From positions 9,982,001-10,046,000 of the forward strand of contig CM059622.1 in assembly GCA_030435675.1 (NCBI GenBank): DNA of 64,000 bases, written 5' to 3'. A program made the position numbers and the translations under genes. Below the pieces are notes generated by a model. It ran no database searches, was not told where the DNA came from, and saw only the letters and a program-made list of their open reading frames with translations. Shown here one piece after another: positions 1 to 12,895 of this stretch. Source of the DNA: Steinernema hermaphroditum (Eukaryota > Nematoda > Chromadorea > Rhabditida > Steinernematidae). Positions within the stretch are counted from its first letter, which is position 1, and each line of letters opens with the position of its first letter.

Positions 1-3000
1 CTGATATAGCTGTTAAAACAGTGAGAAACATTCCAGGATATTTCTTGATATTGCTGTTATCGTGGTCTTGTCAGAGAAACCCCTGATATAGCTGTTAAAA
101 CAGTTCGAAACATTCGAGGATATTTCTTGATATTGCTGTTATCGTGGTCTTGCCAGAGCAACCCCAACCCTGATATAGCTGTTAAAACAGTTCGAAACAT
201 TCCAGGATATTTCTTGATATTGCTGTTATCGTGTTCTTGCCAGAGCAACCCCTGCTATAGCTGTTAAAACAGTTCGAAACATTCGAGGATATTTCTTGAT
301 ATTGCTGTTATCGTGGTCTTGCCAGAGCAACCCCAACCCTGATATAGCTGTTAAAACAGTTCGAAACATTCCAGGATATTTCTTGATATTGCTGTTATCG
401 TGGTCTTGTCAGAGCAACCCCTGATATAGCTGTTAAAACAGTTCGAAACATTCGAGGATATTTCTTGATATTGCTGTTATCGTGGTCTTGCCAGAGCAAC
501 CCTGATATAGTGTTAAAAAAGTGAAATCGAGGATATTTCTTGATATTTCTTGATATTGCTGTTATCGTGGTCTTGCCAGAGCAACCCCTGATATAGCTGT
601 TAAAACAGTGAGAAACATTCCAGGATATTTCTTGATATTGTGTTATTATGGTATGCAGAGCAACCCTTGATTTTTCAGTGTTTGGCCGGCCCCCCCCTGA
701 TAAAAAAATTAATTTCTGATATTTCTTGATATTGCTGTTATCGTGGTCTTGCCAGAGCAACCCCCCCCTGATATAGCTGTTAAAACAGGAGAAACATTCG
801 TGATATTTCTTGATATTGCTGTTATCGTGGTCTTGCCAGAGCAACCCCCCTGATATAGCTGTTAAAACAGTGAGAAACATTCCAGGATATTTCTTGATAT
901 TGCTGTTATTGTGGTCTTGCCAGAGCAACCCCTGATATAGCTGTTAAAACAGTTCGAAACATTCGAGGATATTTCTTGATATTGCTGTTATCGTGGTCTT
1001 GCCAGAGCAACCGCAACCCTGATATAGCTGTTAAAACAGTAAACATGGATTTTTTGTAGTGTTAAAACAGTGCGAAACATTCCAGGATATTTCTTGATAT
1101 TGCTGTTATCGTGGTCTTGCCAGAGCAACCCCGTAAAAGTTCGAAACCCCTGATATAGCTGTTAAAACAGCGAGAAACATTCCAGGATATTTCTTGATAT
1201 TGCTGTTATCGTGGTCTTGCCAGAGCAACCCCAACCCTGATATAGCTGTTAAAACAGTTCGAAACATTCCAGGATATTTCTTGATATTGCTGTTATCGTG
1301 GTCTTGTCAGAGCAACCCCTGATATAGCTGTTAAAACAGTTCGAAACATTCGAGGATATTTCTTGATATTGCTGTTATCGTGGTCTTGCCAGAGCAACCC
1401 CACCCCTGATATAGCTGTTAAAACAGTGAGAAACATTCCAGGATATTTCTTGATATTTCTTGATATTGCCGTTATCGTGGTCTTGCCAGAGCAACCCCAC
1501 CCCTGATATAGCTGTTAAAACAGTTCGAAACATGCGACGATATTTCTTGATATTGCTGTTATCGTGGTCTTGTCAGAGCAACTCCACCCCTGATATAGCT
1601 GTTAAAACAGTGAGAAACATTCCAGGATATTTCTTGATATTGCTGTTATCGTGGTCTTGCCAAAGCAACCCCTGATATAGCTGTTAAAACAGTTCGAAAC
1701 ATTCGAGGATATTTCTTGATATTGCTGTTATCGTGGTCTTGCCAGAGCAACCCCTGATATAGCTGTTAAAACAGTTCGAAACATTCGAGGATATTTCTTG
1801 ATATTGCTGTTATCGTGGTCTTGCCAGAGCAACCCCAACCCTGATATAGCTGTTAAAACAGTTCGAAACATTCCAGGATATTTCTTGATATTGCTGTTAT
1901 CGTGGTCTTGTCAGAGCAACCCCTGATATAGCTGTTAAAACAGTTCGAAACATTCGAGGATATTTCTTGATATTGCTGTTATCGTGGTCTTGCCAGAGCA
2001 ACCCCAACCCTGATATAGCTGTTAAAACAGCGAGAAACATTCCAGGATATTTCTTGATATTGCTGTTATCGTGGTCTTGCCAGAGCAACCCCACCCCTGA
2101 TATAGCTGTTAAAACAGTTCGAAACATTCCAGGATATTTCTTGATATTGCTGTTATCGTGGTCTTGTCAGAGCAACCCCTGATATAGCTGTTAAAACAGT
2201 TCGAAACATTCGAGGATATTTCTTGATATTGCTGTTATCGTGGTCTTGCCAGAGCAACCCCACCCCTGATATAGCTGTTAAAACAGTGAGAAACATTCCA
2301 GGATATTTCTTGATATTTCTTGATATTGCCGTTATCGTGGTCTTGCCAGAGCAACCCCACCCCTGATATAGCTGTTAAAACAGTTCGAAACATGCGACGA
2401 TATTTCTTGATATTGCTGTTATCGTGGTCTTGTCAGAGCAACTCCACCCCTGATATAGCTGTTAAAACAGTGAGAAACATTCCAGGATATTTCTTGATAT
2501 TGCTGTTATCGTGGTCTTGCCAAAGCAACCCCTGATATAGCTGTTAAAACAGTTCGAAACATTCGAGGATATTTCTTGATATTTCTTGATATTGCTGTTA
2601 TCGTGGTCTTGCCAGAGCAACCCCACCCCTGATATAGCTGTTAAAACAGTTCGAAACATTCCAGGATATTTCTTAATATTGCTGTTATCGTGGTCTTGCC
2701 AGAGCAACCCCTGATATAGCTGTTAAAACAGTTCGAAACATTCGAGGATATTTCTTGATATTGCTGTTATCGTGGTCTTGCCAGAGCAACCCCAACCCTG
2801 ATATAGCTGTTAAAACAGTGAGAAACATTCCAGGATATTTCTTGATATTGCTGTTATCGTGGTCTTGTCAGAGAAACCCCTGATATAGCTGTTAAAACAG
2901 TTCGAAACATTCGAGGATATTTCTTGATATTGCAGTTATCGTGTTCTTGCCAGAGCAACCCCTGCTATAGCTGTTAAAACAGTTCGAAACATTCGAGGAT

Positions 3001-6000
3001 ATTTCTTGATATTGCTGTTATCGTGGTCTTGCCAGAGCAACCCCAACCCTGATATAGCTGTTAAAACAGTTCGAAACATTCCAGGATATTTCTTGATATT
3101 GCTGTTATCGTGGTCTTGTCAGAGCAACCCCTGATATAGCTGTTAAAACAGTTCGAAACATTCGAGGATATTTCTTGATATTGCTGTTATCGTGGTCTTG
3201 CCAGAGCAACCCCTGATATAGCTGTTAAAACAGTTCGAAACATTCGAGGATATTTCTTGATATTTCTTGATATTGCTGTTATCGTGGTCTTGCCAGAGCA
3301 ACCCCTGATATAGCTGTTAAAACAGTGAGAAACATTCCAGGATATTTCTTGATATTGCTGTTATTATGGTCATGCCAGAGCAACCCCTGATATAGCTGTT
3401 AAAACAGTTCGAAACATTCGAGGATATTTCTTGATATTGCTGTTATCGTGGTCTTGCCAGAGCAACCCCAACCCTGATATAGCTGTTAAAACAGCGAGAA
3501 ACATTCCAGGATATTTCTTGATATTGCTGTTATCGTGGTCTTGCCAGAGCAACCCCACCCCTGATATAGCTGTTAAAACAGTTCGAAACATTCCAGGATA
3601 TTTCTTGATATTGCTGTTATCGTGGTCTTGTCAGAGCAACCCCTGATATAGCTGTTAAAACAGTTCGAAACATTCGAGGATATTTCTTGATATTGCTGTT
3701 ATCGTGGTCTTGCCAGAGCAACCCCTGATATAGCTGTTAAAACAGTTCGAAACATTCGAGGATATTTCTTGATATTTCTTGATATTGCTGTTATCGTGGT
3801 CTTGCCAGAGCAACCCCTGATATAGCTGTTAAAACAGTGAGAAACATTCCAGGATATTTCTTGATATTGCTGTTATTATGGTCATGCCAGAGCAACCCCT
3901 GATATAGCTGTTAAAACAGTTCGAAACATTCGAGGATATTTCTTGATATTGCTGTTATCGTGGTCTTGCCAGAGCAACCCCAACCCTGATATAGCTGTTA
4001 AAACAGCGAGAAACATTCCAGGATATTTCTTGATATTGCTGTTATCGTGGTCTTGCCAGAGCAACCCCACCCCTGATATAGCTGTTAAAACAGTTCGAAA
4101 CATTCCAGGATATTTCTTGATATTGCTGTTATCGTGGTCTTGTCAGAGCAACCCCAACCCTGATATAGCTGTTAAAACAGTTCGAAACATTCGAGGATAT
4201 TTCTTGATATTGTTGTTATCGTGGTCTTGCCAGAGCAACCCCACCCCTGATATAGCTGTTAAAACAGTGAGAAACATTCCAGGATATTTCTTGATATTTC
4301 TTGATATTGCCGTTATCGTGGTCTTGCCAGAGCAACCCCACCCCTGATATAGCTGTTAAAACAGTTCGAAACATGCGACGATATTTCTTGATATTGCTGT
4401 TATCGTGGTCTTGTCAGAGCAACTCCACCCCTGATATAGCTGTTAAAACAGTGAGAAACATTCCAGGATATTTCTTGATATTGCTGTTATCGTGGTCTTG
4501 CCAAAGCAACCCCTGATATAGCTGTTAAAACAGTTCGAAACATTCGAGGATATTTCTTGATATTTCTTGATATTGCTGTTATCGTGGTCTTGCCAGAGCA
4601 ACACCACCCCTGATATAGCTGTTAAAACAGTTCGAAACATTCCAGGATATTTCTTAATATTGCTGTTATCGTGGTCTTGCCAGAGCAACCCCTGATATAG
4701 CTGTTAAAACAGTTCGAAACATTCGAGGATATTTCTTGATATTGCTGTTATCGTGGTCTTGCCAGAGCAACCCCTGATATAGCTGTTAAAACAGTTCGAA
4801 ACATTCGAGGATATTTCTTGATATTGCTGTTATCGTGGTCTTGCCAGAGCAACCCCAACCCTGATATAGCTGTTAAAACAGTTCGAAACATTCCAGGATA
4901 TTTCTTGATATTGCTGTTATCGTGGTCTTGTCAGAGCAACCCCTGATATAGCTGTTAAAACAGTTCGAAACATTCGAGGATATTTCTTGATATTGCTGTT
5001 ATCGTGGTCTTGCCAGAGCAACCCCAACCCTGATATAGCTGTTAAAACAGTGAGAAACATTCCAGGATATTTCTTGATATTGCTGTTATCGTGGTCTTGT
5101 CAGAGAAACCCCTGATATAGCTGTTAAAACAGTTCGAAACATTCGAGGATATTTCTTGATATTGCAGTTATCGTGTTCTTGCCAGAGCAACCCCTGCTAT
5201 AGCTGTTAAAACAGTTCGAAACATTCGAGGATATTTCTTGATATTGCTGTTATCGTGGTCTTGCCAGAGCAACCCCAACCCTGATATAGCTGTTAAAACA
5301 GTGAGAAACATTCCAGGATATTTCTTGATATTGCTGTTATCGTGGTCTTGCCAGAGCAACCCCACCCCTGATATAGCTGTTAAAACAGTGAGAAACATTC
5401 CAGGATATTTCTTGATATTGCTGTTATCGTGGTCTTGCCAAAGCAACCCCTGATATAGCTGTTAAAACAGTTCGAAACATTCGAGGATATTTCTTGATAT
5501 TTCTTGATATTGCTGTTATCGTGGTCTTGCCAGAGCAACCCCACCCCTGATATAGCTGTTAAAACAGTTCGAAACATTCCAGGATATTTCTTAATATTGC
5601 TGTTATCGTGGTCTTGCCAGAGCAACCCCACCCCTGATATAGCTGTTAAAACAGTTCGAAACATTCGAGGATATTTCTTGATATTGCTGTTATCGTGGTC
5701 TTGCCAGAGCAACCCCACCCCTGATATAGCTGTTAAAACAGTTCGAAACATTCGAGGATATTTCTTGATATTGCTGTTATCGTGGTCTTGCCAGAGCAAC
5801 CCCACCCCTGATATAGCTGTTAAAACAGTTCGAAACATTCCAGGATATTTCTTAATATTGCTGTTATCGTGGTCTTGCCAGAGCAACCCCACCCCTGATA
5901 TAGCTGTTAAAACAGTTCGAAACATTCGAGGATATTTCTTGATATTGCTGTTATCGTGGTCTTGCCAGAGCAACCCCAACCCTGATATAGCTGTTAAAAC

Positions 6001-9000
6001 AGTGAGAAACATTCCAGGATATTTCTTGATATTGCTGTTATCGTGGTCTTGTCAGAGAAACCCCTGATATAGCTATTAAAACAGTTCGAAACATTCGAGG
6101 ATATTTCTTGATATTGCTGTTATCGTGGTCTTGCCAGAGCAACCCCTGATATAGCTATTAAAACAGTTCGAAACATTCGAGGATATTTCTTGATATTGCT
6201 GTTATCGTGGTCTTGCCAGAGCAACCCCACCCCTGAAATAGCTGTTAAAACAGTGAGAAACATTCCAGGATATTTCTTGATATTGCTGTCAGAGCAACCC
6301 CTGATATAGCTGTTAAAACAGTTCGAAACATGCGAGGATATTTCTTGATATTGCTGTTATCGTGGTCTTGCCAGAGCAACCCCTGATATAGCTGTTAAAA
6401 CAGTTCGAAACATTCGAGGATATTTCTTGATATTGCTGTTATCGTGGTCTTGCCAGAGCAACCCCACCCCTGACATAGCTGTTAAAACAGTTCGAAACAT
6501 TCCAGGATATTTCTTGATATTGCTGTTATCGTGGTCTTGCCAGAGCAACCCTTATATAGCTGTTAAAACAGTGAGAAACATTCCAGGATATTTCTTGATA
6601 TTGCTGTCAGAGCAACCCCTGATATAGCTGTTAAAACAGTTCACAACATTCGAGGATATTTCTTGATATTTCTTGATATTGCTGTTATCGTGGTCATGCC
6701 AGAGCAACCCCTGATATAGCTGTTAAAACAGTGAGAAACATTCCAGGATATTTCTTGATATTGCTGTTATTATGGTCATGCCAGAGCAACCCCTGATATA
6801 GCTGTTAAAACAGTTCGAAACATTCGAGGATATTTCTTGATATTGCTGTTATCATGGTCTTGCCAGAGCAACCCCAACCCTGATATAGCTGTTAAAACAG
6901 TGAGAAACATTCCAGGATATTTCTTGATATTGCTGTTATCGTGGTCTTGCCAGAGCAACCCCACCCCTGATATAGCTGTTAAAACAGTGAGAAACATTCC
7001 AGGATATTTCTTGATATTGCTGTTATCGTGGTCTTGCCAAAGCAACCCCTGATATAGCTGTTAAAACAGTTCGAAACATTCGAGGATATTTCTTGATATT
7101 TCTTGATATTGCTGTTATCGTGGTCTTGCCAGAGCAACCCCACCCCTGATATAGCTGTTAAAACAGTTCGAAACATTCCAGGATATTTCTTAATATTGCT
7201 GTTATCGTGGTCTTGCCAGAGCAACCCCTGATATAGCTGTTAAAACAGTTCGAAACATTCGAGGATATTTCTTGATATTGCTGTTATCGTGGTCTTGCCA
7301 GAGCAACCCCAACCCTGATATAGCTGTTAAAACAGTGAGAAACATTCCAGGATATTTCTTGATATTGCTGTTATCGTGGTCTTGTCAGAGAAACCCCTGA
7401 TATAGCTATTAAAACAGTTCGAAACATTCGAGGATATTTCTTGATATTGCTGTTATCGTGGTCTTGCCAGAGCAACCCCACCCCTGAAATAGCTGTTAAA
7501 ACAGTGAGAAACATTCCAGGATATTTCTTGATATTGCTGTCAGAGCAACCCCTGATATAGCTGTTAAAACAGTTCGAAACATGCGAGGATATTTCTTGAT
7601 ATTGCTGTTATCGTGGTCTTGCCAGAGCAACCCCTGATATAGCTGTTAAAACAGTTCGAAACATTCGAGGATATTTCTTGATATTGCTGTTATCGTGGTC
7701 TTGCCAGAGCAACCCCACCCCTGACATAGCTGTTAAAACAGTTCGAAACATTCCAGGATATTTCTTGATATTGCTGTTATCGTGGTCTTGCCAGAGCAAC
7801 CCTTATATAGCTGTTAAAACAGTGAGAAACATTCCAGGATATTTCTTGATATTGCTGTCAGAGCAACCCCTGATATAGCTGTTAAAACAGTTCACAACAT
7901 TCGAGGATATTTCTTGATATTTCTTGATATTGCTGTTATCGTGGTCATGCCAGAGCAACCCCTGATATAGCTGTTAAAACAGTGAGAAACATTCCAGGAT
8001 ATTTCTTGATATTGCTGTTATTATGGTCATGCCAGAGCAACCCCTGATATAGCTGTTAAAACAGTTCGAAACATTCGAGGATATTTCTTGATATTGCTGT
8101 TATCATGGTCTTGCCAGAGCAACCCCAACCCTGATATAGCTGTTAAAACAGTGAGAAACATTCCAGGATATTTCTTGATATTGCTGTTATCGTGGTCTTG
8201 CCAGAGCAACCCCACCCCTGATATAGCTGTTAAAACAGTTCGAAACATTCAAGGATATTTCTTGATATTGCTGTTATCGTGGTCTTGTCAGAGCAACCCC
8301 TGATATAGCTGTTAAAACAGTTCGAAACATGCGAGGATATTTCTTGATATTGCTGTTATCGTGGCCTTGCCAGAGCAACCCCACCCCTGATATAGCTGTT
8401 AAAACAGTTCGAAACATTCCAGGATATTTCTTGATATTGCTGTCAGAGCAACCCCTGATATAGCTGTTAAAACAGTTCGAAACATGCGAGGATATTTCTT
8501 GATATTGCTGTTATCGTGGTCTTGCCAGAGCAACCCCACCCCTGACATAGCTGTTAAAACAGTTCGAAACATTCCAGGATATTTCTTGATATTGCTGTTA
8601 TCGTGGTCTTGTCAGAGCAACCCCTGATATAGCTGTTAAAACAGTTCAAAACATTCGAGGATTTTTCTTGATATTGCTGTTATCGTGGTCTTGCCAGAGC
8701 AACCCCTGATATAGCTGTTAAAACAGTTCGAAACATTCGAGGATATTTCTTGATATTTCTTGATATTGCTGTTATCGCGGTCTTGCCAGAGCAACCCCAC
8801 CCCTGATATAGCTGTTAAAACAGTTCGAAACATTCGAGGATATTTCTTGATATTTCTTGATATTGCTGTTATCGTGGTCTTGCCAGAGCAACCCCACCCC
8901 TGATATAGCTGTTAAAACAGTTCGAAACATTCCAGGATATTTCTTGATATTGCTGTTATCGTGGTCTTGCCAGAGCAACCCCAACCCTGATATAGCTGTT

Positions 9001-9405
9001 AAAACAGTGAGAAACATTCCAGGATATTTCTTGATATTGCTGTCAGAGCAACCCCTGATATAGCTGTTAAAACAGTTCACAACATTCGAGGATATTTCTT
9101 GATATTTCTTGATATTGCTGTTATCGTGGTCTTGCCAGAGCAACCCCACCCCTGATATAGCTGTTAAAACAGTTCGAAACATTCCAGGATATTTCTTGAT
9201 ATTGCTGTTATCGTGGTCTTGCCAGAGCAACCCCTGATATAGCTGTTAAAACAGTTCGAAACATTCGAGGATATTTCTTGATATTGCTGTTATCGAGGTC
9301 TTGCCAGAGCAACCCCACCCCTGATATAGCTGTTAAAACAGTTCGAAACATTCCAGGATATTTCTTGATATTGCTGTTATCGTGGTCTTGTCAGAGCAAC
9401 CCCTG
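1..9405. repeat. Satellite array, first block
   Basis: Head-to-tail units each carry the core CTGATATAGCTGTTAAAACAG followed by a TTCGAAACATTCGAGG or TGAGAAACATTCCAGG variant, then GATATTTCTTGATATTGC and TGTTATCGTGGTCTTGCC. Unit length is 82, 87 or 88 bp depending on the linker (CCCC, CCCCAACCC or CCCCACCCC). Another 10-11 bp is added where TTTCTTGATA is doubled. Short blocks near 500-540 and 640-715 are degraded. Larger blocks recur with fixed offsets (512 bp around 3370/3882, 1251 bp around 6300/7552), so the array has higher-order structure. Open frames of 60-210 codons on both strands come from the 87-bp period being 29 codons; I do not regard them as genes. Confidence 0.97.
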
Positions 9406-9897
9406 ATAATGTCTTTCATTTGTGTCCCCAACGATCGGTCGGGTCGTCCACTCGCTCTCTCTCTGAGGCTGTCTGAGCCGAATGAGTTGAGTGAGAGGTC
9501 GTTCTCGATCGTCATTGCGGACGCAATGATCACCCCGGCTCCCAGAAGGCCTGGAACACCAGGAAGCCGTAGTTCCACCGTCTTGCCAAGAAGACCGTCA
9601 CAACCGCCCGACTCCACCCGCGCCGCCAGAGAAGCCGAAGAAGCGTTGCAACTCCGACGTCTGCGCTGCCAGCTGAAGATGGGATCCCGCTCCGTCCGCT
9701 GCGACTTGATTCAAGCTCTTCGCCACTTCAACGCCTGCGCACACTAATGGGACCACTGATCGTTCTTCTCGGATGCCATCTCCAGCCGGAGCCAGAGGAA
9801 AATCAGCGACAATACGGTGTGATTAGTGCCTTTTTGTGCATATATGACGTCTCGCAAGGTGTAAGCCTTCGATACGAGAAGATAAACTGGTAAACTC
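9406..9897. other. Non-repeat GC-rich island inside the satellite
   Basis: The satellite stops after CCCCTGATA and resumes mid-unit at CGTGGTCTTGCC. The roughly 490 bp between are unrelated, GC-richer sequence. A plus-strand frame is open from the preceding repeat to 9747 (121 codons), rich in Arg and Ser, and resembles nothing I recognise. Because the array does not resume at the base where it broke, this is not a simple insertion with a short target duplication. It could be a solo LTR or a fragment captured during rearrangement. Confidence 0.6.
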
Positions 9898-11325
9898 GTG
9901 GTCTTGCCAGAGCAACCCCTTATATAGCTGTTAAAACAGTTCGAAACATTCGAGGATATTTCTTGATATTTCTTGATATTGCTGTTATCGTGGTCTTGCC
10001 AGAGCAACCCCACCCCTGATATAGCTGTTAAAACAGTTCGAAACATTCGAGGATATTTCTTGATATTGCTGTTATCGTGGTCTTGCCAGAGCAACCCCAC
10101 CCCTGAAATAGCTGTTAAAACAGTGAGAAACATTCCAGGATATTTCTTGATATTTCTTGATATTGCTGTTATCGTGGTCTTGCCAGAGCAACCCCACCCC
10201 TGATATAGCTGTTAAAACAGTTCGAAACATTCGAGGATATTTCTTGATATTGCTGTTATCGTGGTCTTGCCAGAGCAACCCCACCCCTGAAATAGCTGTT
10301 AAAACAGTGAGAAACATTCCAGGATATTTCTTGATATTGCTGTCAGAGCAACCCCTGATATAGCTGTTAAAACAGTTCGAAACATGCGAGGATATTTCTT
10401 GATATTGCTGTTATCGTGGTCTTGCCAGAGCAACCCCTGATATAGCTGTTAAAACAGTTCGAAACATTCGAGGATATTTCTTGATATTTCTTGATATTGC
10501 TGTTATCGTGGTCTTGCCAGAGCAACCCCACGCCTGACATAGCTGTTAAAACAGTTCGAAACATTCCAGGATATTTCTTGATATTGCTGTTATCGTGGTC
10601 TTGCCAGAGCAACCCCACCCCTGACATAGCTGTTAAAACAGTGAGAAACATTCCAGGATATTTCTTGATATTGCTGTCAGAGCAACCCCTGATATAGCTG
10701 TTAAAACAGTTCACAACATTCGAGGATATTTCTTGATATTTCTTGATATTGCTGTTATCGTGGTCATGCCAGAGCAACCCCTGATATAGCTGTTAAAACA
10801 GTGAGAAACATTCCAGAATATTTCTTGATATTGCTGTTATTATGGTCTTGCCAGAGCAACCCCAACCCTGATATAGCTGTTAAAACAGTGAGAAACATTC
10901 CAGGATATTTCTTGATATTGCTGTTATCGTGGTCTTGCCAGAGCAACCCCACCCCTGATATAGCTGTTAAAACAGTGAGAAACATTCCAGGATATTTCTT
11001 GATATTGCTGTTATCGTGGTCTTGTCAGAGCAACCCCTGATATAGCTGTTAAAACAGTTCGAAACATTCGAGGATATTTCTTGATATTGCTGTTATCGTG
11101 GCCTTGCCAGAGCAACCCCACCCCTGATATAGCTGTTAAAACAGTTCGAAACATTCCAGGATATTTCTTGATATTGCTGTCAGAGCAACCCCTGATATAG
11201 CTGTTAAAACAGTTCGAAACATGCGAGGATATTTCTTGATATTGCTGTTATCGTGGTCTTGCCAGAGCAACCCCTGATATAGCTGTTAAAACAGTTCGAA
11301 ACATTCCAGGATATTTCTTGATATT
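9898..11325. repeat. Satellite array, second block
   Basis: The same unit family continues after the island. Several units here have a deletion joining GATATTGCTGT directly to CAGAGCAACC, a variant also common between 6280 and 9050. The block ends at the 5-bp target site ATATT (11321-11325), where the BEL/Pao element is inserted. Confidence 0.95.
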
Positions 11326-11843
11326 TGAAACGGCGGCTGTCCGCTGCCAAAGGTGGTTCACTAAAAAGATCTAAGAGTTGCTCGCCAAACCGACCTGTGC
11401 GATTATTCCAAATTGAACCGCAATAGATCGTGCCACGCGGTACAAAACGATCCGTAAATCCGTCGCAAGTTGTGTCAGCCAAAACAACTGCGATTCCGTT
11501 GATACACTAGCTCTTCAAGCTCGCAGGGACCCGGATGTCACTGCTTATTGAATCCGCAAAGTGTAGAAGACGAGGGGCACAATGAACGGCTGCTCTTTAT
11601 TGACCGATCAGAGGCACAAGACGACAAAAGACGATATAACAGCACGAAGCGACCGATCCGCAGATGGTACGCACAAAAAGAGCCTCGATGATGGTCTGCA
11701 ACTGCCGTTCGCGATGCTGTCTAGACTGGAGAGGATCTTCTAGAAGGTTCCGTTGATGGTCGTTCAGACAGTTCTTGTAGACAATAGACAGAGTTCTGCA
11801 GAATCGGGGAGAAAATGGTCGTCGATGACTGGCTGCGACGACA
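11326..11843 (-). repeat. 3' LTR of the BEL/Pao element
   Basis: This is the downstream LTR for the minus-strand element, 518 bp, the same length and apparently the same sequence as 18071-18588. On the minus strand it has an AATAAA polyadenylation signal (plus-strand TTTATT at about 11596-11601). Its left edge abuts the ATATT duplication in the satellite. Confidence 0.95.
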
Positions 11844-11855
11844 GTCCCGCCTCAC
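11844..11855 (-). other. Polypurine tract of the BEL/Pao element
   Basis: On the minus strand GTGAGGCGGGAC lies immediately before the TG of the 3' LTR. This is the expected place for the purine-rich primer of plus-strand DNA synthesis. The tract is short and contains two pyrimidines. Confidence 0.6.
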
Positions 11856-12301
11856 GAAGATGGTTGAATTCTCGGAAAAGTTGATATAATTTTTCGCGAT
11901 ACAGGATTTCCAGTAAAAGTAATCCCTTTTCTCGGTCCTTCCGGTTGTAAACTGTAGTTGTAATCGCGCTTGATTTGATCGAGCCCTCCCGCCGCCGTAT
12001 AATTCGCCAAAAACAGATCCGTTGTAGATGATAAGTCAAAAAATTATCGGTTGTAAATGAGTTTGCCGTTGGAATAGTATAATTGTAGATAAGTCCGTTG
12101 TAATAGATAAGTTTGTCGTAGATAAGTCTGTTGTAGATAAGTCCGCCGTAGATAAGTCCGCCTTACAATACGTTGCACATAAATTTAAACACACAGTAAA
12201 CACAAAAAATGATTTTCTGAATTTTTCTCTTTTTTTTTTTTTTCTTTCATCTTTTTCTGTTTTTTCATTTTTTCTCCTTTCTCTTTTTTTTTTTTTTTTT
12301 T
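11856..12301 (-). repeat. 3' untranslated part of BEL/Pao with a small minisatellite and A-rich tract
   Basis: Between the end of the coding region and the polypurine tract lie degenerate tandem copies of a unit of about 15 bp (core GTAGATAAGTCCG on the plus strand) at about 12085-12165. A long pyrimidine run on the plus strand, A-rich on the element's strand, covers about 12225-12302. No coding region is supported here. Confidence 0.7.
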
Positions 12302-12889
12302 TCAAAATGTTCTCGCATAATCGATCTTCTTCCGTGGGCGCAAATTGTAGCGATGATTCTTCTTGTCGTTAACCACGTCCTTGTCGTCCTTCGTTTCTGG
12401 TTCGTTCGTGATTGCTTCGGTTAGTTCGTTTTCTTCTTTTTCTTCTTCCACAGGTTCAATATCCGATTCTTGCTCTTCCTCGCCGATTTCCAATGGAATT
12501 AATCGATTGACAGGTCGTTTCACCGTTTCGCGGTTTCCGAGCATCAAAGTCACTTCTCTAACGCTTCCATCTGATCCGATTTTCTTGTCGATAATCTTCC
12601 CGAGCTTCCAGTTTCTTCTTGGCTGATATTCATCTTCCATAAGTACAATACTGCCGATTTTTATTGCTGCTTTTTTCGTCCGTCCCTGGCGTATACTAAG
12701 CTGATGTTTCTCCCGAAGACTCGTCAAGTATTCATGATGAAAAATCCTCCAAAATTTTTCGATAAACATTCGTGACGATTTGAGAGCATCTAGCGCTTCT
12801 TGGCGTGAACGAAAGGCAGGCGCATCATCAGAATCCATATAAATCGAGCAATTTTCCACGTTTTCGCCATTTGGGAGTTGTAGAATCAT
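12302..12889 (-). pseudogene. C-terminal tail of the Pao polyprotein, after an in-frame stop
   Basis: This 195-codon open frame continues in the same frame as the large polyprotein but lies beyond a TAA at 12896-12898. It carries the segment that normally follows the integrase core in BEL/Pao Pol: a KIGSIVLMEDE strand, a WKLGKI segment and a V-R-P-x-N-RL-x-PLE ending, as in DUF5641. An acidic Glu/Asp-rich stretch and a basic end with YNLRPRK follow. The upstream ORF stops in the integrase C-terminal region at RPIDFY, where other Pao proteins read on without a break. Either this copy is defective, or the stop is read through, or the base is a sequence error. Confidence 0.8.
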
Positions 12890-12895
12890 ATCACG

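Noticed and set aside
57..11040. Dozens of 60-210 codon frames in the satellite
   Set aside because: They follow the 29-codon period of the repeat on both strands, lack independent start signals and change with unit length.
1..11325. CRISPR array
   Set aside because: The repeat units are contiguous with no unique spacers, and the surrounding genes are animal with introns.
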